DNA of 62,269 nucleotides from Zoogloea sp. GTDB lineage: Bacteria > Pseudomonadota > Gammaproteobacteria > Burkholderiales > Rhodocyclaceae. The DNA is taken from assembly GCA_009026175.1 (NCBI GenBank), contig WBTZ01000008.1:1-62269 (forward strand), given 5' to 3'. The notes beneath the pieces were generated by a model, which saw only the letters and a program-made list of their open reading frames with translations, ran no database searches and was not told where the DNA came from. Position 1 is the first letter of the stretch, and every line of letters begins with the position of its first letter. The position numbers were made by a program, and so were the translations under genes. This document shows positions 20,651-30,309 of this stretch, piece by piece.

Positions 20651-22123
20651 TTACTCGAACCAGTGCGCGCGCGCCTTGGTAATCAGATTCTTGGCCCGCT
20701 CTTCGTCCAGCCCCGACATTTCCATCAGTTCATCAACTGCGAGATCAGCCAGCTCGTCGCGGGAATGCACGCCACCCTGGGCCAGCTTGGCGGCCAGAGG
20801 CTTGTCCATGCCTTCGAGTCCCAGCAGGTCCTCGGCGACGGTTTCCAGTTGTTCTTCAGTCACGATGGCTTCGGTAAGGAGCACGTTGCGGGCGCGGTTG
20901 CGCAGCTCGTTCACCGTTTCTTCGTCGAAGGATTCGATTTCCAGCATTTCGGCCAGGGGTACGTAGGCGATTTCCTCGAGGGACGAGAAACCCTCGTCGA
21001 TCAGGATGTCGGCCACTTCCTCGTCCACGTCCAGCTTTTCAATGAAGAGCTGGCGGACGCTGCTGTGCTCGGCCTCGGACTTGCGTTCCGACTCGGCTTC
21101 GGTCATCAGGTTGATGGACCAGCCGGTCAGCTCGGAAGCCAGCTTCACGTTCTGCCCGTTGCGGCCGATGGCGATGGCGAGGTTGTTCTCATCCACCACC
21201 ACATCCATGGCGTGCGCCTCTTCATCAACGACGATGGAGGACACCTCGGCCGGCTGCAGGGCACCGATCACGAACTGGGCGGGCTCCGGCGACCACAGCA
21301 CGATGTCGATATTCTCGCCACCGATCTCGTTGCGCACCGCAGTCACGCGGGAACCGCGCAGGCCCACACAGGTACCGATCGGATCGATACGCGGGTCGTT
21401 CGACTTGACGCCGATCTTGGCGCGCAGTCCGGGATCCCGGGCGCAGGCCTTGATCTCCAGCAGGCCGTCGTCGATCTCGGGCACTTCCAGCTCGAACAGG
21501 CGCATCACGAACTCGGGCGCCGTCCGGGACAGCACCAGCTGCGGCCCGCGGGCACCGCGATCGATGCGCAGCAGGTAGGCCTTGACGCGGTCGCCGACGC
21601 GCAGATTTTCCTTGGGGATCATCTGGTCACGGGGCAGCACGGCTTCCAGGCGGCCCACCTCGATGATTGCATTACCCCGCTCCATGCGCTTGATGCTGCC
21701 GGAGATGATGAATTCCTTGCGATCGAGGAAGTCATTGAGGATCTGCTCACGCTCGGCGTCACGCACCTTCTGCAGGATCACCTGCTTGGCAGCCTGGGCA
21801 CCGATACGACCGAAGTCGATCGGCTCGAGCCCTTCTTCCACGTAATCGCCGACCTGGATCTCGGGATACTCTTCACGAGCATCGATCAGGCCCATCTGGG
21901 CTTCGTCGTTCTCGACATCCTGGTCGGGCAGCACCTGCCAACGACGGAAGGACTCGTAATCGCCGGTTTCCCGGTCGATGGATACACGCACATCCGCTTC
22001 GTCATGGATGCGCTTCTTGGTGGCCTGGGCCAGGGCGGACTCCAGCGCCGAGAAAACGATATCCTTCGAAACGTTCTTCTCGCGGGCCAGGGCGTCTACC
22101 AACAGCAAAATTTCGCGGCTCAT
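20651..22123 (-). CDS. nusA: transcription termination/antitermination factor NusA
   Basis: RNA polymerase-associated factor of 490 residues. The N-terminal domain ([20 protein letters not shown]) is followed by S1 ([21 protein letters not shown]), two KH domains ([45 protein letters not shown]) and two C-terminal acidic AR repeats (residues about 360-490), as in gamma- and betaproteobacteria. It is flanked by rimP (21-base gap) and infB. Confidence 0.97.
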   Translation of the reverse strand: MSREILLLVDALAREKNVSKDIVFSALESALAQATKKRIHDEADVRVSIDRETGDYESFRRWQVLPDQDVENDEAQMGLIDAREEYPEIQVGDYVEEGLEPIDFGRIGAQAAKQVILQKVRDAEREQILNDFLDRKEFIISGSIKRMERGNAIIEVGRLEAVLPRDQMIPKENLRVGDRVKAYLLRIDRGARGPQLVLSRTAPEFVMRLFELEVPEIDDGLLEIKACARDPGLRAKIGVKSNDPRIDPIGTCVGLRGSRVTAVRNEIGGENIDIVLWSPEPAQFVIGALQPAEVSSIVVDEEAHAMDVVVDENNLAIAIGRNGQNVKLASELTGWSINLMTEAESERKSEAEHSSVRQLFIEKLDVDEEVADILIDEGFSSLEEIAYVPLAEMLEIESFDEETVNELRNRARNVLLTEAIVTEEQLETVAEDLLGLEGMDKPLAAKLAQGGVHSRDELADLAVDELMEMSGLDEERAKNLITKARAHWFE

Positions 22124-22144
22124 ACCTGCAAACCTCCAAATCCC

Positions 22145-22573
22145 TTAAAACCTGGGAACCAGGCGGGCCTTCTCGATTTCTTCAAACGGGATCTCCATCG
22201 ATCCCTTTTCCGTCTCCAGGGTCACCATGCCTTCCTTCAGACCTTGCAGGACCCCGGCAAAATTGCGTTGATTGGCGATCGGCATGCGAAGGCGGACCTG
22301 AACATCCTGACCAGCGAAGCGCTCGAAATCGGCAGGCTTCTTCAGCGGCCGATCAAGACCTGGCGAAGACACCTCGAGGCGGTCGTAGTCGACGTTCTCA
22401 ACCTCGAAGATCCGCGTCAGCTGGTTACTGACCGTTGCGCAGTCGTCTACCGTGATGCCATTAGGCGAATCGATGAAGATCCGCATCAGACGCCCACGGG
22501 GCGAAGTTTCGAAATCCACGAGCTCATACCCGAGGCCTTCCGCAGTCTGCTCGATCAGTTTCAGCAAATCCAT
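22145..22573 (-). CDS. rimP: ribosome maturation factor RimP
   Basis: 30S assembly factor of 142 residues. Typical sequence: [59 protein letters not shown]. It is the first gene of the rimP-nusA-infB-rbfA-truB operon, preceded by a structured leader and a candidate promoter. Confidence 0.95.
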   Translation of the reverse strand: MDLLKLIEQTAEGLGYELVDFETSPRGRLMRIFIDSPNGITVDDCATVSNQLTRIFEVENVDYDRLEVSSPGLDRPLKKPADFERFAGQDVQVRLRMPIANQRNFAGVLQGLKEGMVTLETEKGSMEIPFEEIEKARLVPRF

Positions 22574-22605
22574 TGACTACCCTGCAAATTCCTAGCCCAC
22601 AAATG

Positions 22606-22626
22606 AAAAATGGGCGAAACGCCCAT
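22606..22626 (-). terminator. attenuator-like hairpin in the rimP leader
   Basis: Leftward, ATGGGCG and CGCCCAT pair around TTT and run straight into TTTTT-C, which is the form of an intrinsic terminator. It lies about 33 bases before the rimP ATG and downstream of the candidate promoter, so it may attenuate the operon rather than only end rluB transcription. Confidence 0.6.
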
Positions 22627-22686
22627 CCCTGTTTAATTCGACCGGATGTCGGTTCTTTCGAACCGCTCGGCTCTTGTCGAACCGAT

Positions 22687-22711
22687 AAAACGGGCTGATT
22701 ATAGCAGCCCG
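22687..22711 (-). terminator. hairpin/terminator after rluB
   Basis: Leftward, CGGGCTG pairs with CAGCCCG around a 7-base loop and is followed by TTTTA. An alternative upstream stem, GCCCGC/GCGGGC with a UUCG loop, shares the first strand. It lies about 37 bases after the rluB stop. Its loop contains the TATAAT of a candidate promoter. Confidence 0.6.
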
Positions 22712-22726
22712 CCGAAGCGGGCGCAA
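22698..22726 (-). promoter_or_regulatory. rimP operon promoter (-35 TTGCGC, -10 TATAAT)
   Basis: Leftward, TTGCGC (22726-22721) and a perfect TATAAT (22703-22698) are 17 bases apart. The expected transcript has a leader of about 115 bases before rimP with two further hairpins (22650-22665 and 22606-22626). Confidence 0.6.
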
Positions 22727-22747
22727 TTTGCCTATAACACAAGCCCC

Positions 22748-23902
22748 TTAAAATCCAGGCTGACGGCGAGGCTGACGCGCCGGGCGCTTGGGCTTGCCCC
22801 CCTGCACATCCGGCTTGGGAAGCCCCGCCAGGGCGCAGACCTGCTCCACCGGCATGTCTTCCCACATGCCCCGCTTCAGACGGGACGGCAGCGCCACCGG
22901 GCCGTAGCGGACACGCATCAGGCGGCTGACGGTGAGGCCCAGCGCCTCGAACATGCGCCGCACTTCACGGTTGCGCCCTTCGGAGAGGGTCACGCGGTAC
23001 CAGTGGTTGGCGCCTTCGCCCCCCGCATCCAGCAAGGTATTGAAGCGCGCCGGGCCATCCTCCAGCTCAATCCCCTTGAGCAGGGCATCGCGCTGGGCCT
23101 CGTCGAGCTGGCCGAGGATGCGCACCGCGTACTCCCGGTCAAGCTCGTAACGCGGATGCATCAGCTTGTTGGCGAGATCACCATCGTTCACGAACAGCAG
23201 CAGGCCGGACGTATTGAAGTCCAGCCGGCCGACGGCGATCCAGCGGCCCTTGCGGAGATTGGGCAGGCGGTCGAACACCGTGGGACGGCCGTCCGGATCA
23301 TCCCGCGAGACGATTTCCCCCTCGGGCTTGTGATAGAGGATCACGCGGGGAATGCGCGGCGCGAAACGGATGGGCATGAGCTTGCCATTCACGCGTACGC
23401 GATCGCCCGGCCCCACCTTCTGCCCCACATCCGCAGGCTCACCATTCACCGAAATCCGCCCGGCGACGATCCACTCCTCGATCTCACGGCGGGAACCGAT
23501 ACCGGCGGCAGCCAGCACCTTGTGCAGTCGCTGCGGTTCGGTATAGGCCGCGTCAGACGGCTTGCGGTGGCGCTCGCCTTCGGCCGGCGGCAGCAGCTCG
23601 CTGCTGGCCAGCGGGTAGCCGCCATCCGGGCCCACGATGCCCTGGGGCTTGCGGGCACGCCAGTTGCCGCGCCCTCCACGGAGGTCGGCAAGGCCGATCG
23701 CCGACGCATTGCTGCGCGGCTGACGCCCCTCCTCGCCTCCACGGGCGGGACGCTCGGGACGGTTGCCGTCGCCCTCCTGCGGCCTGCCCCTGCCCTGGCG
23801 GCCGCCACGGGGGGCTGGAGCGCCCGGGCGCCCCGACTCGGGGGCCGGTCGGCCGGGCTTGGCCTTAAACGGCCGGTTCTTCGGTTTTTGGGAGGTCGAC
23901 AA
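22748..23902 (-). CDS. rluB: 23S rRNA pseudouridine-2605 synthase RluB with long basic N-terminus
   Basis: RsuA/RluB-family synthase. The core from about residue 120 has the S4 domain ([20 protein letters not shown]) and the catalytic domain with [13 protein letters not shown]; it continues colinear with E. coli RluB ([27 protein letters not shown]). The first ~120 residues are a Gly/Arg/Pro-rich disordered extension absent from E. coli RluB. The start TTG 23902 has AAGGA upstream; ATG 23909 is out of frame. Confidence 0.92.
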   Translation of the reverse strand: MSTSQKPKNRPFKAKPGRPAPESGRPGAPAPRGGRQGRGRPQEGDGNRPERPARGGEEGRQPRSNASAIGLADLRGGRGNWRARKPQGIVGPDGGYPLASSELLPPAEGERHRKPSDAAYTEPQRLHKVLAAAGIGSRREIEEWIVAGRISVNGEPADVGQKVGPGDRVRVNGKLMPIRFAPRIPRVILYHKPEGEIVSRDDPDGRPTVFDRLPNLRKGRWIAVGRLDFNTSGLLLFVNDGDLANKLMHPRYELDREYAVRILGQLDEAQRDALLKGIELEDGPARFNTLLDAGGEGANHWYRVTLSEGRNREVRRMFEALGLTVSRLMRVRYGPVALPSRLKRGMWEDMPVEQVCALAGLPKPDVQGGKPKRPARQPRRQPGF

Positions 23903-24060
23903 GATCCATGATCCTTCTAAAGTAGGCTTAAAACGTCATTGATCGAGTCTGATCAAAAATGACGGATCAACCGCAACCCTTATGTATCACGGTAAATCAA
24001 TGCCTTACGTGTAACAAAAACGTCCTGTACTCACTGATTGAGCTTCCCGGAACCTGATGG
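23903..24060. other. non-coding stretch upstream of rluB with an inverted repeat
   Basis: No convincing gene is seen here. It is more AT-rich than its surroundings. CGTCATT (23934-23940) and AATGACG (23958-23964) form an inverted repeat with an inner TGATC/GATCA match, which could be a regulator site or a hairpin in the rluB leader. Confidence 0.4.
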
Positions 24061-24438
24061 ACCCAACGTGTCCAGCCCTTCAAGCAGGAAAGCAACCCTG
24101 GCTACAGAAACCCCGGAACAGCCCTCGGGGCACAGCCCAAATCCATCGCGCATCAACTGCACACGCTGGACATCGACCAAGCGATAGAAGCCGCACGGCA
24201 ACTACAAGTGATTGTGGATCAGGGGAAAGACCCCCGCCAGGGAAGGCGACAGCAGACCGCTGAAGCAATCGCACGGCTCAAGCGCGCCCGCCCCCTAGAA
24301 GCGTCCGCCCTCGAAGCGTGCGCGCATTATATCCGTGCACGCGGCCATCAATGGGGAGAAGCGCACATCTCCTGCGACGAGGGCTTGGCCAATCCCGGCC
24401 TTCCGCTCCCGGCGCTCAACCCAGGCGATGCTCGATGA
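24061..24438 (+). pseudogene. probable remnant of a phage-type tyrosine recombinase
   Basis: One reading frame is open from 24058 to the stop at 24438. It reads DIDQAIEAARQLQVIVDQGKDPRQ, like the arm-binding domain of DUF4102-type integrases, then ALEACAHYIRARGHQWGEAH, like the start of the core-binding domain. No start codon with a ribosome site, no first part of the family, and no catalytic Arg/His/Tyr region remain, so it is a fragment. The assignment rests on remembered family pattern, not on a search. Its end runs 23 bases into the 3' end of the regulator gene on the other strand. Confidence 0.45.
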
Positions 24439-25045
24439 CATAACGGGTCAATTCCGCGTTCGACTGCAAGTCGAGCTTCTCTAGGATGCGTGCCCGATAG
24501 GTACTCACCGTTTTCACGCTGACATGGAGACTCTCGCCGATCTTGGTCAGCGAAGTGCCCTTGCTAAGCATCAGCAGGACCTCGGCCTCCCGCCGGGACA
24601 GGGACTCATGGCGCAAGCGGCGGCCAGTCGGCGCAACCCCGGCCAGGAGCTTCTCGGCCAGGGTCGGGCTGAGATAGCGGGCACCGCCGATCACCGTGCG
24701 GATCGCAGTAAGAATATGGTTGGGCCGGCTGTCCTTGTTGAGATAACCGGACGCGCCTGCTTCCAGGGACGGAATGGCGAACTCGTCCTCGGAAAACATG
24801 CTGAAGATCAGGACCGGCATGTTCGGGCGCAGGCGCTTGATCTGCTTGAGCACTTCCAGACCGCTCAAGTCCGGCAGGCCGATATCCAGCAAGACCAGGC
24901 TCCAGTCGGACTCCTGGACCAGGGCCACGGCCTCGGCTCCGGTCGCTGCCTCCGCAGTAATTTCGAGGTCATCGGTATCCGCCAGGAATTGCCGCAAGCC
25001 CCCTCTAACCACCGCATGGTCATCGACTATCAATATCGTCGCCAT
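24416..25045 (-). CDS. NarL/FixJ-type response regulator
   Basis: Receiver plus LuxR-type helix-turn-helix, 209 residues. The receiver shows ILIVDDHAVVRGGL, phosphoacceptor Asp in LVLLDIGLPDLSG, and the Lys in GYLNKDS. The output domain shows LSRREAEVLLMLSKGTSLTKIGESLHVSVKTVSTYRARI, typical of NarL/UvrY-like proteins. Its start lies inside the 3' end of the kinase gene (26-base overlap), so the two are co-translated and almost surely form a two-component pair. Target genes are unknown; the neighbouring diguanylate cyclase is a candidate. Confidence 0.93.
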   Translation of the reverse strand: MATILIVDDHAVVRGGLRQFLADTDDLEITAEAATGAEAVALVQESDWSLVLLDIGLPDLSGLEVLKQIKRLRPNMPVLIFSMFSEDEFAIPSLEAGASGYLNKDSRPNHILTAIRTVIGGARYLSPTLAEKLLAGVAPTGRRLRHESLSRREAEVLLMLSKGTSLTKIGESLHVSVKTVSTYRARILEKLDLQSNAELTRYVIEHRLG

Positions 25046-28000
25046 CGTCTGTATTCCCGTTGTCTGACCGCTCTTCCAATGGAATGTGCAGGGTCACAAG
25101 CGTCCCTTCGCCCGGAGCCCCCTGAATGGACAGCCAGCCGCCCAGATGCCGCGCCCGTTCGTGCATCCCGATCAAACCGAAGGAATCGCTCTTGCGCCAG
25201 TCGCACTCCACAATGCCGACACCATCATCACGCACATCGACGATCAGGTAGTCCATGTGCTTGCGCATGGCTATCGACACCTTGGTGGCCTGCGCATGCC
25301 TGGCAACGTTGGTCAATGTCTCCTGAACAATGCGGAAGACCGCAATATCGCGCACGGGCGAAAGCCTGAGGTACCTTGGCATGTGCAGTTCAATTTCAAT
25401 GCCGGTCATGCGAGAGAACTCAACCGTGTACCAGTTTACCGTGGCGATCAACCCGAGGGTGTCAAGCGTCGCCGGCCGCAAACCTGCGGAAATGCGCTTC
25501 ACCGTCGTCAGCGCGGCATCGACCTGGGCAAGCAACTGATCACAGCGGGCCTGCACGGGAGCAGCCAGGTTCAGACTATCGACTGTCGTGGCCAGACCAA
25601 GCTTGAGCATGGTCAGCGTACAGCCGAGTTCGTCGTGCACTTCACGCGCAATCGTCGCATTCTGTTCCTCGCGGACAGTCTCCAGATGCGCCGCCAGCCC
25701 CTTGAGCCGCCTGGCGTTCTTGGCCTGCTTTTGTATCAACAGTTTGCGTTCGGTTATGTCCTTGTGCAGAACGACCATACGCACGGGCCCTGCCCACTGA
25801 AAACAGCTCAGACTCAGCACAAACCAGCGGCGCTGGCTCGGGGACTCACATTCGTACTCGATCGAGAAGTCCTTTCGCCGCCCTGCAATGGCCGCGCGGA
25901 TAGCTGCAGCCACCCTGGCAGCGACCGAGTACCCGGCATGCGCAGCCGCGTCACAGATAGCCAGGTAATTGGCCCCCTCGCTCATCTTCTCTGGCTGACC
26001 TCCGTTGGCCAGGGAGAACTCGCGCCAGGCCCGATTCACCGCAATGATGGAGCCCTCGGCATCGATAACGCACAGCGACGACTTGAGCGCGTCGATGGTG
26101 GCACGTGTCAGGCGCTCGGACTCGAGCAGGGCCCGCGCCCGTTCCTCTGCCTCGAAAGTACGCTCGACAACCCTCTCCTCGAGCGTATCGTTCAGACGCA
26201 AGAGTGCGGCTTCTGCATGCTTGCGCGCGCTGATGTCGGTCAGGCTGCCGACCACGCGCACCACCCGCCCTGGGCCATCACGGATGATGCGGGCACTATC
26301 GGAGACATGCACCCAGTGCCCATCGCTGTGCCGCATGCGATATTCCACCTGGACGCGGTCGCGGCGCGCCTTGATGCAACGGACGATCTCGGTCCGGATC
26401 TGGCGCAGGTCGTCCGGATCCACCCTCGCCCGCCACCACTGCCGGCCAAATTGCGATTCGGCGGCATTTCTTCCGAAAACACGGCTGAGGCCGACGGAGC
26501 AATAGGCTGAATCGGTCTGGCGGTCCCAGTCATAAACCAGGCCGGATACCGCCTCCATGGCCAGCCGGAAACGTGACTCGCTGACTTCGAGAGCCGCATC
26601 GGCGCGCTTGCGCTCGGTAATGTCCTGGGTGCTGCCGACACCTGCGAGCAGTTCGCCATCGGCACTGAATTGAAGCTCGACCCGCTCCCGCACCCACCGG
26701 ACCTCGCCGTCTGCAATGATCCTGTGTTCAATGCAGTAGGGCTTGCCATGCAAGGCGGCGCGCCAGGACTCATCCACGAAGTCCCTGTCCTCGGGATGGA
26801 TCGTCGACAGAAAGATCTCGTAGGTCAGCGGCCCTCCCTTTGGGATACCGAAGATCCGATGGTTCTCATCAGACCAGCGCAGCTCGTTGCGCTGGATGTC
26901 CAACCGCCAACTTCCAGTTTGGGCGACAGCCTGCGCAAGCTGCAGGTCCTTCTCACTATCGCGCAGCGACTGCTCCACCCGCTTGAGGCGACTGATGTCG
27001 AGGTTGATGCCTGCCCAGTGCGTGACCTCGCCGCGCTCGTTGCGTACCGGGACGCCTCGTGCCAGCACCGCGTGCCACCGGCCATCGACGCCACGGACGC
27101 GATATTCGGTATCCCAGTTTGCACCGATGCGAACGCTCTCCATCCACGCACCGAAGGCGCGCACCGTATCGTCGGGGTGCAAGACGGACACCCAGCCAAA
27201 ATCCGCGCACTGCTCCTGGCTCAGCCCGACCAGCTTGAGGAAGGACTCACTGGTATAGCGGATTCGACCATCAGGATCGGCCACCCAGACACCATAGTCG
27301 ATCGACTCCCCAATGGCGCGATAGAGCCGCTCGCTGTCGCGCAAGGCGGTCTCCATCCGCTTGCGTTCGGTGATGTCCCAGAGGAAGCCGTGCCAGAGAA
27401 CGCTGCCATCCTGCTCACCTTGCGGCATGGAGTGGCCTTCAATCCACAGCTCGCCCTTGCGCGGATGGAGAACACGGTACTCGGCCCGCCAGGCCGTCAT
27501 GGTCCTGGCTGACGCCGCGATGGTCTCGTTGACGTAGCCGATATCACCAGGGTGAATCCGGCTCAGAATGCGGCTCGCGTCTTCGCGAACCTCCTCGGGC
27601 CCGAGCCCGTATATGGATTCCAGCGCGGCACTGGCATACGGCATGCAGACCGAACCATCCGACCGCAACCTGAACGAGCAGATCACCCCTGGCACGGTTG
27701 CGGCGGTCTTCATCAGACGCCCCTGCAACTCGAGCTTCTCGCCCATCACGGCCTCGGCCTCCTTGCGGGCCGTAATGTCCTGGATCACGGCCAGCACACG
27801 CAGCACCCGGCCTTGATCGTCACGAAGCGGCGTCATCTGGACATTCACCCAGACGATCCCGCCGGTCTTGCGGACACAGCGCTGGTCAAAGTCGAGGTCA
27901 CCCAACTTGCCTGCAATCACATCACGATAAGCCTGCCAGCTGGCCCTTCGATCTTCCGGATGCGTGATGTCAATGAAGGCCCTGGCCAGCAGCTCGTTCG

Positions 28001-28646
28001 CATCGTAACCGGTGATCTCACACAGCTTCCGGTTCACACGCAGCAGGCGCCCCGTCTGCGGATCGGCTTGCGCGCTGCCCACCATCGACAGATCAAACAT
28101 GCTGCGGAATTCTGCTTCATTGCGATGCAGAGCCGCCTCCGCGGCCTTGCGCTCGCTGATGTCGCTGAGCGCGATGCGAAGCTCTGGGGCACCGTCGGCG
28201 TCCAGTATGGCGCTGGCCTCCATGTGAGCCCAGAACTCGGCACCGTCGTGCCTGACCATACGCAGCTCGTACTCCTGGACTTCCCTGTTCTCTGCGAGCC
28301 ATGTGTAGCGTTGAAAGAAGAGATCCCGGTCCTCCTCGACGATGAACCGGGAAATCGGCAGCCCAGCCAATCCCCCCCCGACGACACCCAACAGCCGGGC
28401 GGCACGTATGTTGGCCTGCACTATCCGCCCCTGCTCGTTGAGCGTAAGAAAGCCCACGGGTGCCAGCTCGTACAACTCGGAATAACGCGCCCGTGCGGCC
28501 TCCAGTTCGAGATGCGTGCGACGCAATTCTTCGTTCTGCAACTCCAGCTCGATCTGATGCACCTGAAGTTCATGAACAAGGCGCAATGAATCTGCGGGAC
28601 CGGTGGGCTGCTTGCGGTGTCTATCCTTGTCGGTCATTCGGCGCAT
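25020..28646 (-). CDS. cytoplasmic histidine kinase with seven PAS domains (NarX-type catalytic end)
   Basis: Long kinase, about 1208 residues. After a short Glu/Leu coiled segment there are seven PAS-like units (for example YELAPVGFLTLNEQGRIVQAN, FDLSMVGSAQADPQTGRLLRVN and VWVADPDGRIRYTS), most followed by PAC-type ends reading VLAVIQDITARK or VVRVVGSLTDISARK. The kinase end is HisKA_3 type with the His in IAREVHDELGCTLTMLKLGL and an ATPase with DDGVGI and FGLIGMHERA. No membrane span is visible, so it senses in the cytoplasm. The start is ATG 28646 or 28637; the frame is open further upstream but would enter the preceding gene. It overlaps its regulator by 26 bases. Confidence 0.92.
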   Translation of the reverse strand: MRRMTDKDRHRKQPTGPADSLRLVHELQVHQIELELQNEELRRTHLELEAARARYSELYELAPVGFLTLNEQGRIVQANIRAARLLGVVGGGLAGLPISRFIVEEDRDLFFQRYTWLAENREVQEYELRMVRHDGAEFWAHMEASAILDADGAPELRIALSDISERKAAEAALHRNEAEFRSMFDLSMVGSAQADPQTGRLLRVNRKLCEITGYDANELLARAFIDITHPEDRRASWQAYRDVIAGKLGDLDFDQRCVRKTGGIVWVNVQMTPLRDDQGRVLRVLAVIQDITARKEAEAVMGEKLELQGRLMKTAATVPGVICSFRLRSDGSVCMPYASAALESIYGLGPEEVREDASRILSRIHPGDIGYVNETIAASARTMTAWRAEYRVLHPRKGELWIEGHSMPQGEQDGSVLWHGFLWDITERKRMETALRDSERLYRAIGESIDYGVWVADPDGRIRYTSESFLKLVGLSQEQCADFGWVSVLHPDDTVRAFGAWMESVRIGANWDTEYRVRGVDGRWHAVLARGVPVRNERGEVTHWAGINLDISRLKRVEQSLRDSEKDLQLAQAVAQTGSWRLDIQRNELRWSDENHRIFGIPKGGPLTYEIFLSTIHPEDRDFVDESWRAALHGKPYCIEHRIIADGEVRWVRERVELQFSADGELLAGVGSTQDITERKRADAALEVSESRFRLAMEAVSGLVYDWDRQTDSAYCSVGLSRVFGRNAAESQFGRQWWRARVDPDDLRQIRTEIVRCIKARRDRVQVEYRMRHSDGHWVHVSDSARIIRDGPGRVVRVVGSLTDISARKHAEAALLRLNDTLEERVVERTFEAEERARALLESERLTRATIDALKSSLCVIDAEGSIIAVNRAWREFSLANGGQPEKMSEGANYLAICDAAAHAGYSVAARVAAAIRAAIAGRRKDFSIEYECESPSQRRWFVLSLSCFQWAGPVRMVVLHKDITERKLLIQKQAKNARRLKGLAAHLETVREEQNATIAREVHDELGCTLTMLKLGLATTVDSLNLAAPVQARCDQLLAQVDAALTTVKRISAGLRPATLDTLGLIATVNWYTVEFSRMTGIEIELHMPRYLRLSPVRDIAVFRIVQETLTNVARHAQATKVSIAMRKHMDYLIVDVRDDGVGIVECDWRKSDSFGLIGMHERARHLGGWLSIQGAPGEGTLVTLHIPLEERSDNGNTDDGDDIDSR

Positions 28647-28723
28647 CCATCGTTCACACCCGTGATGTTTGCGGCCCCCTCCCCTGTCACTTTGCTGCCT
28701 GAGATGACACGGGCTGCAGGCCA

Positions 28724-30121
28724 TCAGGCCAGACGCGCGCCCCGGTGCACCACCACCTGGTTGCGTCCCTGGCGCTTGGCGGCATAGCACGCTGCGTCGG
28801 CGGCCTTGAGTAGATCCATCTTGCTGGTTGCGGCTTCATCAATGAGTGTCACCCCGATGCTGACACTCACCTTGAAGCACTCATCCTCCCAGCAAAACGA
28901 CTGGGCGGCGATCGCCTCGCACAAGCTCATCGTAATGCAGTGTGCGTCGTCACAGGTGCAGCCTCGCAGGATGAGGGCAAATTCGTCCCCACCAATACGG
29001 CAAATCAGATCCTGGGTACGCAGCCGGTGCTGGATCAACATGGCGATCTCACACAGCAAGGCGTCCCCCGCAGCGTGGCCTCCTGCATCGTTGACAAGCT
29101 TGAAGTGATCGAGATCCATGAAACACAGGGCGCTCTGATCCGAGGCCCGCCGCGAGGCCGACATGGCTTCGTCCAGCGCCTCTTCAAATGCCCGCCGGTT
29201 TGACAGGCCGGTCAGAGGATCGTGGCGAACCTGATAGGCCAGGATCCCGGTCGTCTCCTCGATCCTTCTGTGCATTGTCCCTTGCAGGTTGGCAATGGCC
29301 CTGCCCAGGGCATTGACACCGTCCTGCAGGGACTGCAATTCAGGGCTGACGGCGTCAACAGGAACACTCGCATCGACCTCCCCGTCAAGCATGCGCCGCA
29401 CGGCGCGGGCCAGGTGTGCAAGCGGCTCACCCACCTTGTGGGCCAGACGCAGCGCAGAGCATGCACTGAAGAGCAGCGTCACCAGAGCAAGAAGCAGGAA
29501 GAAGAACATGGCACCATTTTCACGCCGGGCACTGGCGCGGGTGTCGAGCTCCACATAGACCCAGCCCATGGTGTCCCGTGCCAGCGGGGCATCGGCCGGC
29601 AAGCCCGCCGCTTCGATGTCATCGAAGACAACAGGAGCGCTCGTCACAGGCGCGGCGAAGGAAAGGCGCCCGTCCCGAGCTTCAATCAAACGTGCCCGGG
29701 TCGCGGTGACAATCAGACCCGGCGTAGCGAGTTCTGCACGCCCCCCTCCGGCGATCACCTCACCCGCGTGGTTGTATATGGTCACGGCCACCACGTCCTG
29801 CTGATCGAGCACCGTCTGCAGCAGATGATCGAGATGTGCCGGACTCTGGACGGCGATGCCGAACTCAGCGGCAGGTGCCAGCAACTGGACGATGGCCAGT
29901 CCGCGCTCCCTGGCTGCATCCTCGATGCTGTGGCTGCGGGCATCGCCCGTCAGACGGAAAAATAATGGAATTGCAACCGACACCAGAAGAAAGGGCATCA
30001 GTACGGTAAGCAGCAGGTGCTGCTTCAGCGACAGGCTGCGGAACCATTTCGCAAGAGGATCCCGCAAGGGGACAAGCCATTTTCCACCGCGAACAAACTT
30101 GAGCGGTTCCATCGCCGGCAT
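28724..30121 (-). CDS. membrane diguanylate cyclase (HAMP-GGDEF)
   Basis: Makes cyclic di-GMP from two GTP. It has a membrane span near residue 30-50 (LLTVLMPFLLVSVAIPLFF), a periplasmic sensor of about 130 residues, a second span (AMFFFLLLALVTLLFSACSA), a HAMP-like linker (HKVGEPLAHLARAVRRMLDGEV) and a GGDEF domain (DPLTGLSNRRAFEEAL, CRIGGDEFALIL). The active GGDEF is intact and an inhibitory RxxD site (RTQD) lies five residues before it. ATG 30121 is preferred, with AGGA upstream; 30142 is a TTG. The gene precedes the PAS kinase by about 75 bases. Confidence 0.92.
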   Translation of the reverse strand: MPAMEPLKFVRGGKWLVPLRDPLAKWFRSLSLKQHLLLTVLMPFLLVSVAIPLFFRLTGDARSHSIEDAARERGLAIVQLLAPAAEFGIAVQSPAHLDHLLQTVLDQQDVVAVTIYNHAGEVIAGGGRAELATPGLIVTATRARLIEARDGRLSFAAPVTSAPVVFDDIEAAGLPADAPLARDTMGWVYVELDTRASARRENGAMFFFLLLALVTLLFSACSALRLAHKVGEPLAHLARAVRRMLDGEVDASVPVDAVSPELQSLQDGVNALGRAIANLQGTMHRRIEETTGILAYQVRHDPLTGLSNRRAFEEALDEAMSASRRASDQSALCFMDLDHFKLVNDAGGHAAGDALLCEIAMLIQHRLRTQDLICRIGGDEFALILRGCTCDDAHCITMSLCEAIAAQSFCWEDECFKVSVSIGVTLIDEAATSKMDLLKAADAACYAAKRQGRNQVVVHRGARLA

Positions 30122-30309
30122 CGATTCCTGTCGCACCTCCAAAGTGCCCCCACCGGACGTCCGGTGCGCCCCCGAACTGAACTCGAGGGGGTTTCCTGCT
30201 CCGGCTCGTTCGAAACGGGCGACAGCTACCGGCCGTAGGACTACAGCCTCCGCCGCATCATGAGCTCTGGATCAACAACCCCGATGACACGACGGCACCG
30301 GACAGGTGG

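Noticed and set aside
17826-20966. A 1046-codon open frame opposite infB
   Set aside because: It is a shadow of the high-GC codon usage of infB; the translation is His/Gln/Gly-rich with no family pattern and crosses two real genes.
20663-22576. A 637-codon frame opposite nusA and rimP
   Set aside because: Antisense shadow without any motif.
22640-22700. Possible tRNA in the rimP leader because of GGTTCGA-like sequences (E. coli has metY here)
   Set aside because: Only a simple hairpin with a GAAA loop forms; no cloverleaf, anticodon arm or acceptor stem could be drawn.
24057-24263. 68-codon plus-strand frame starting with ATG at 24057
   Set aside because: It lies in a different frame from the integrase-like sequence and shows no pattern of its own.
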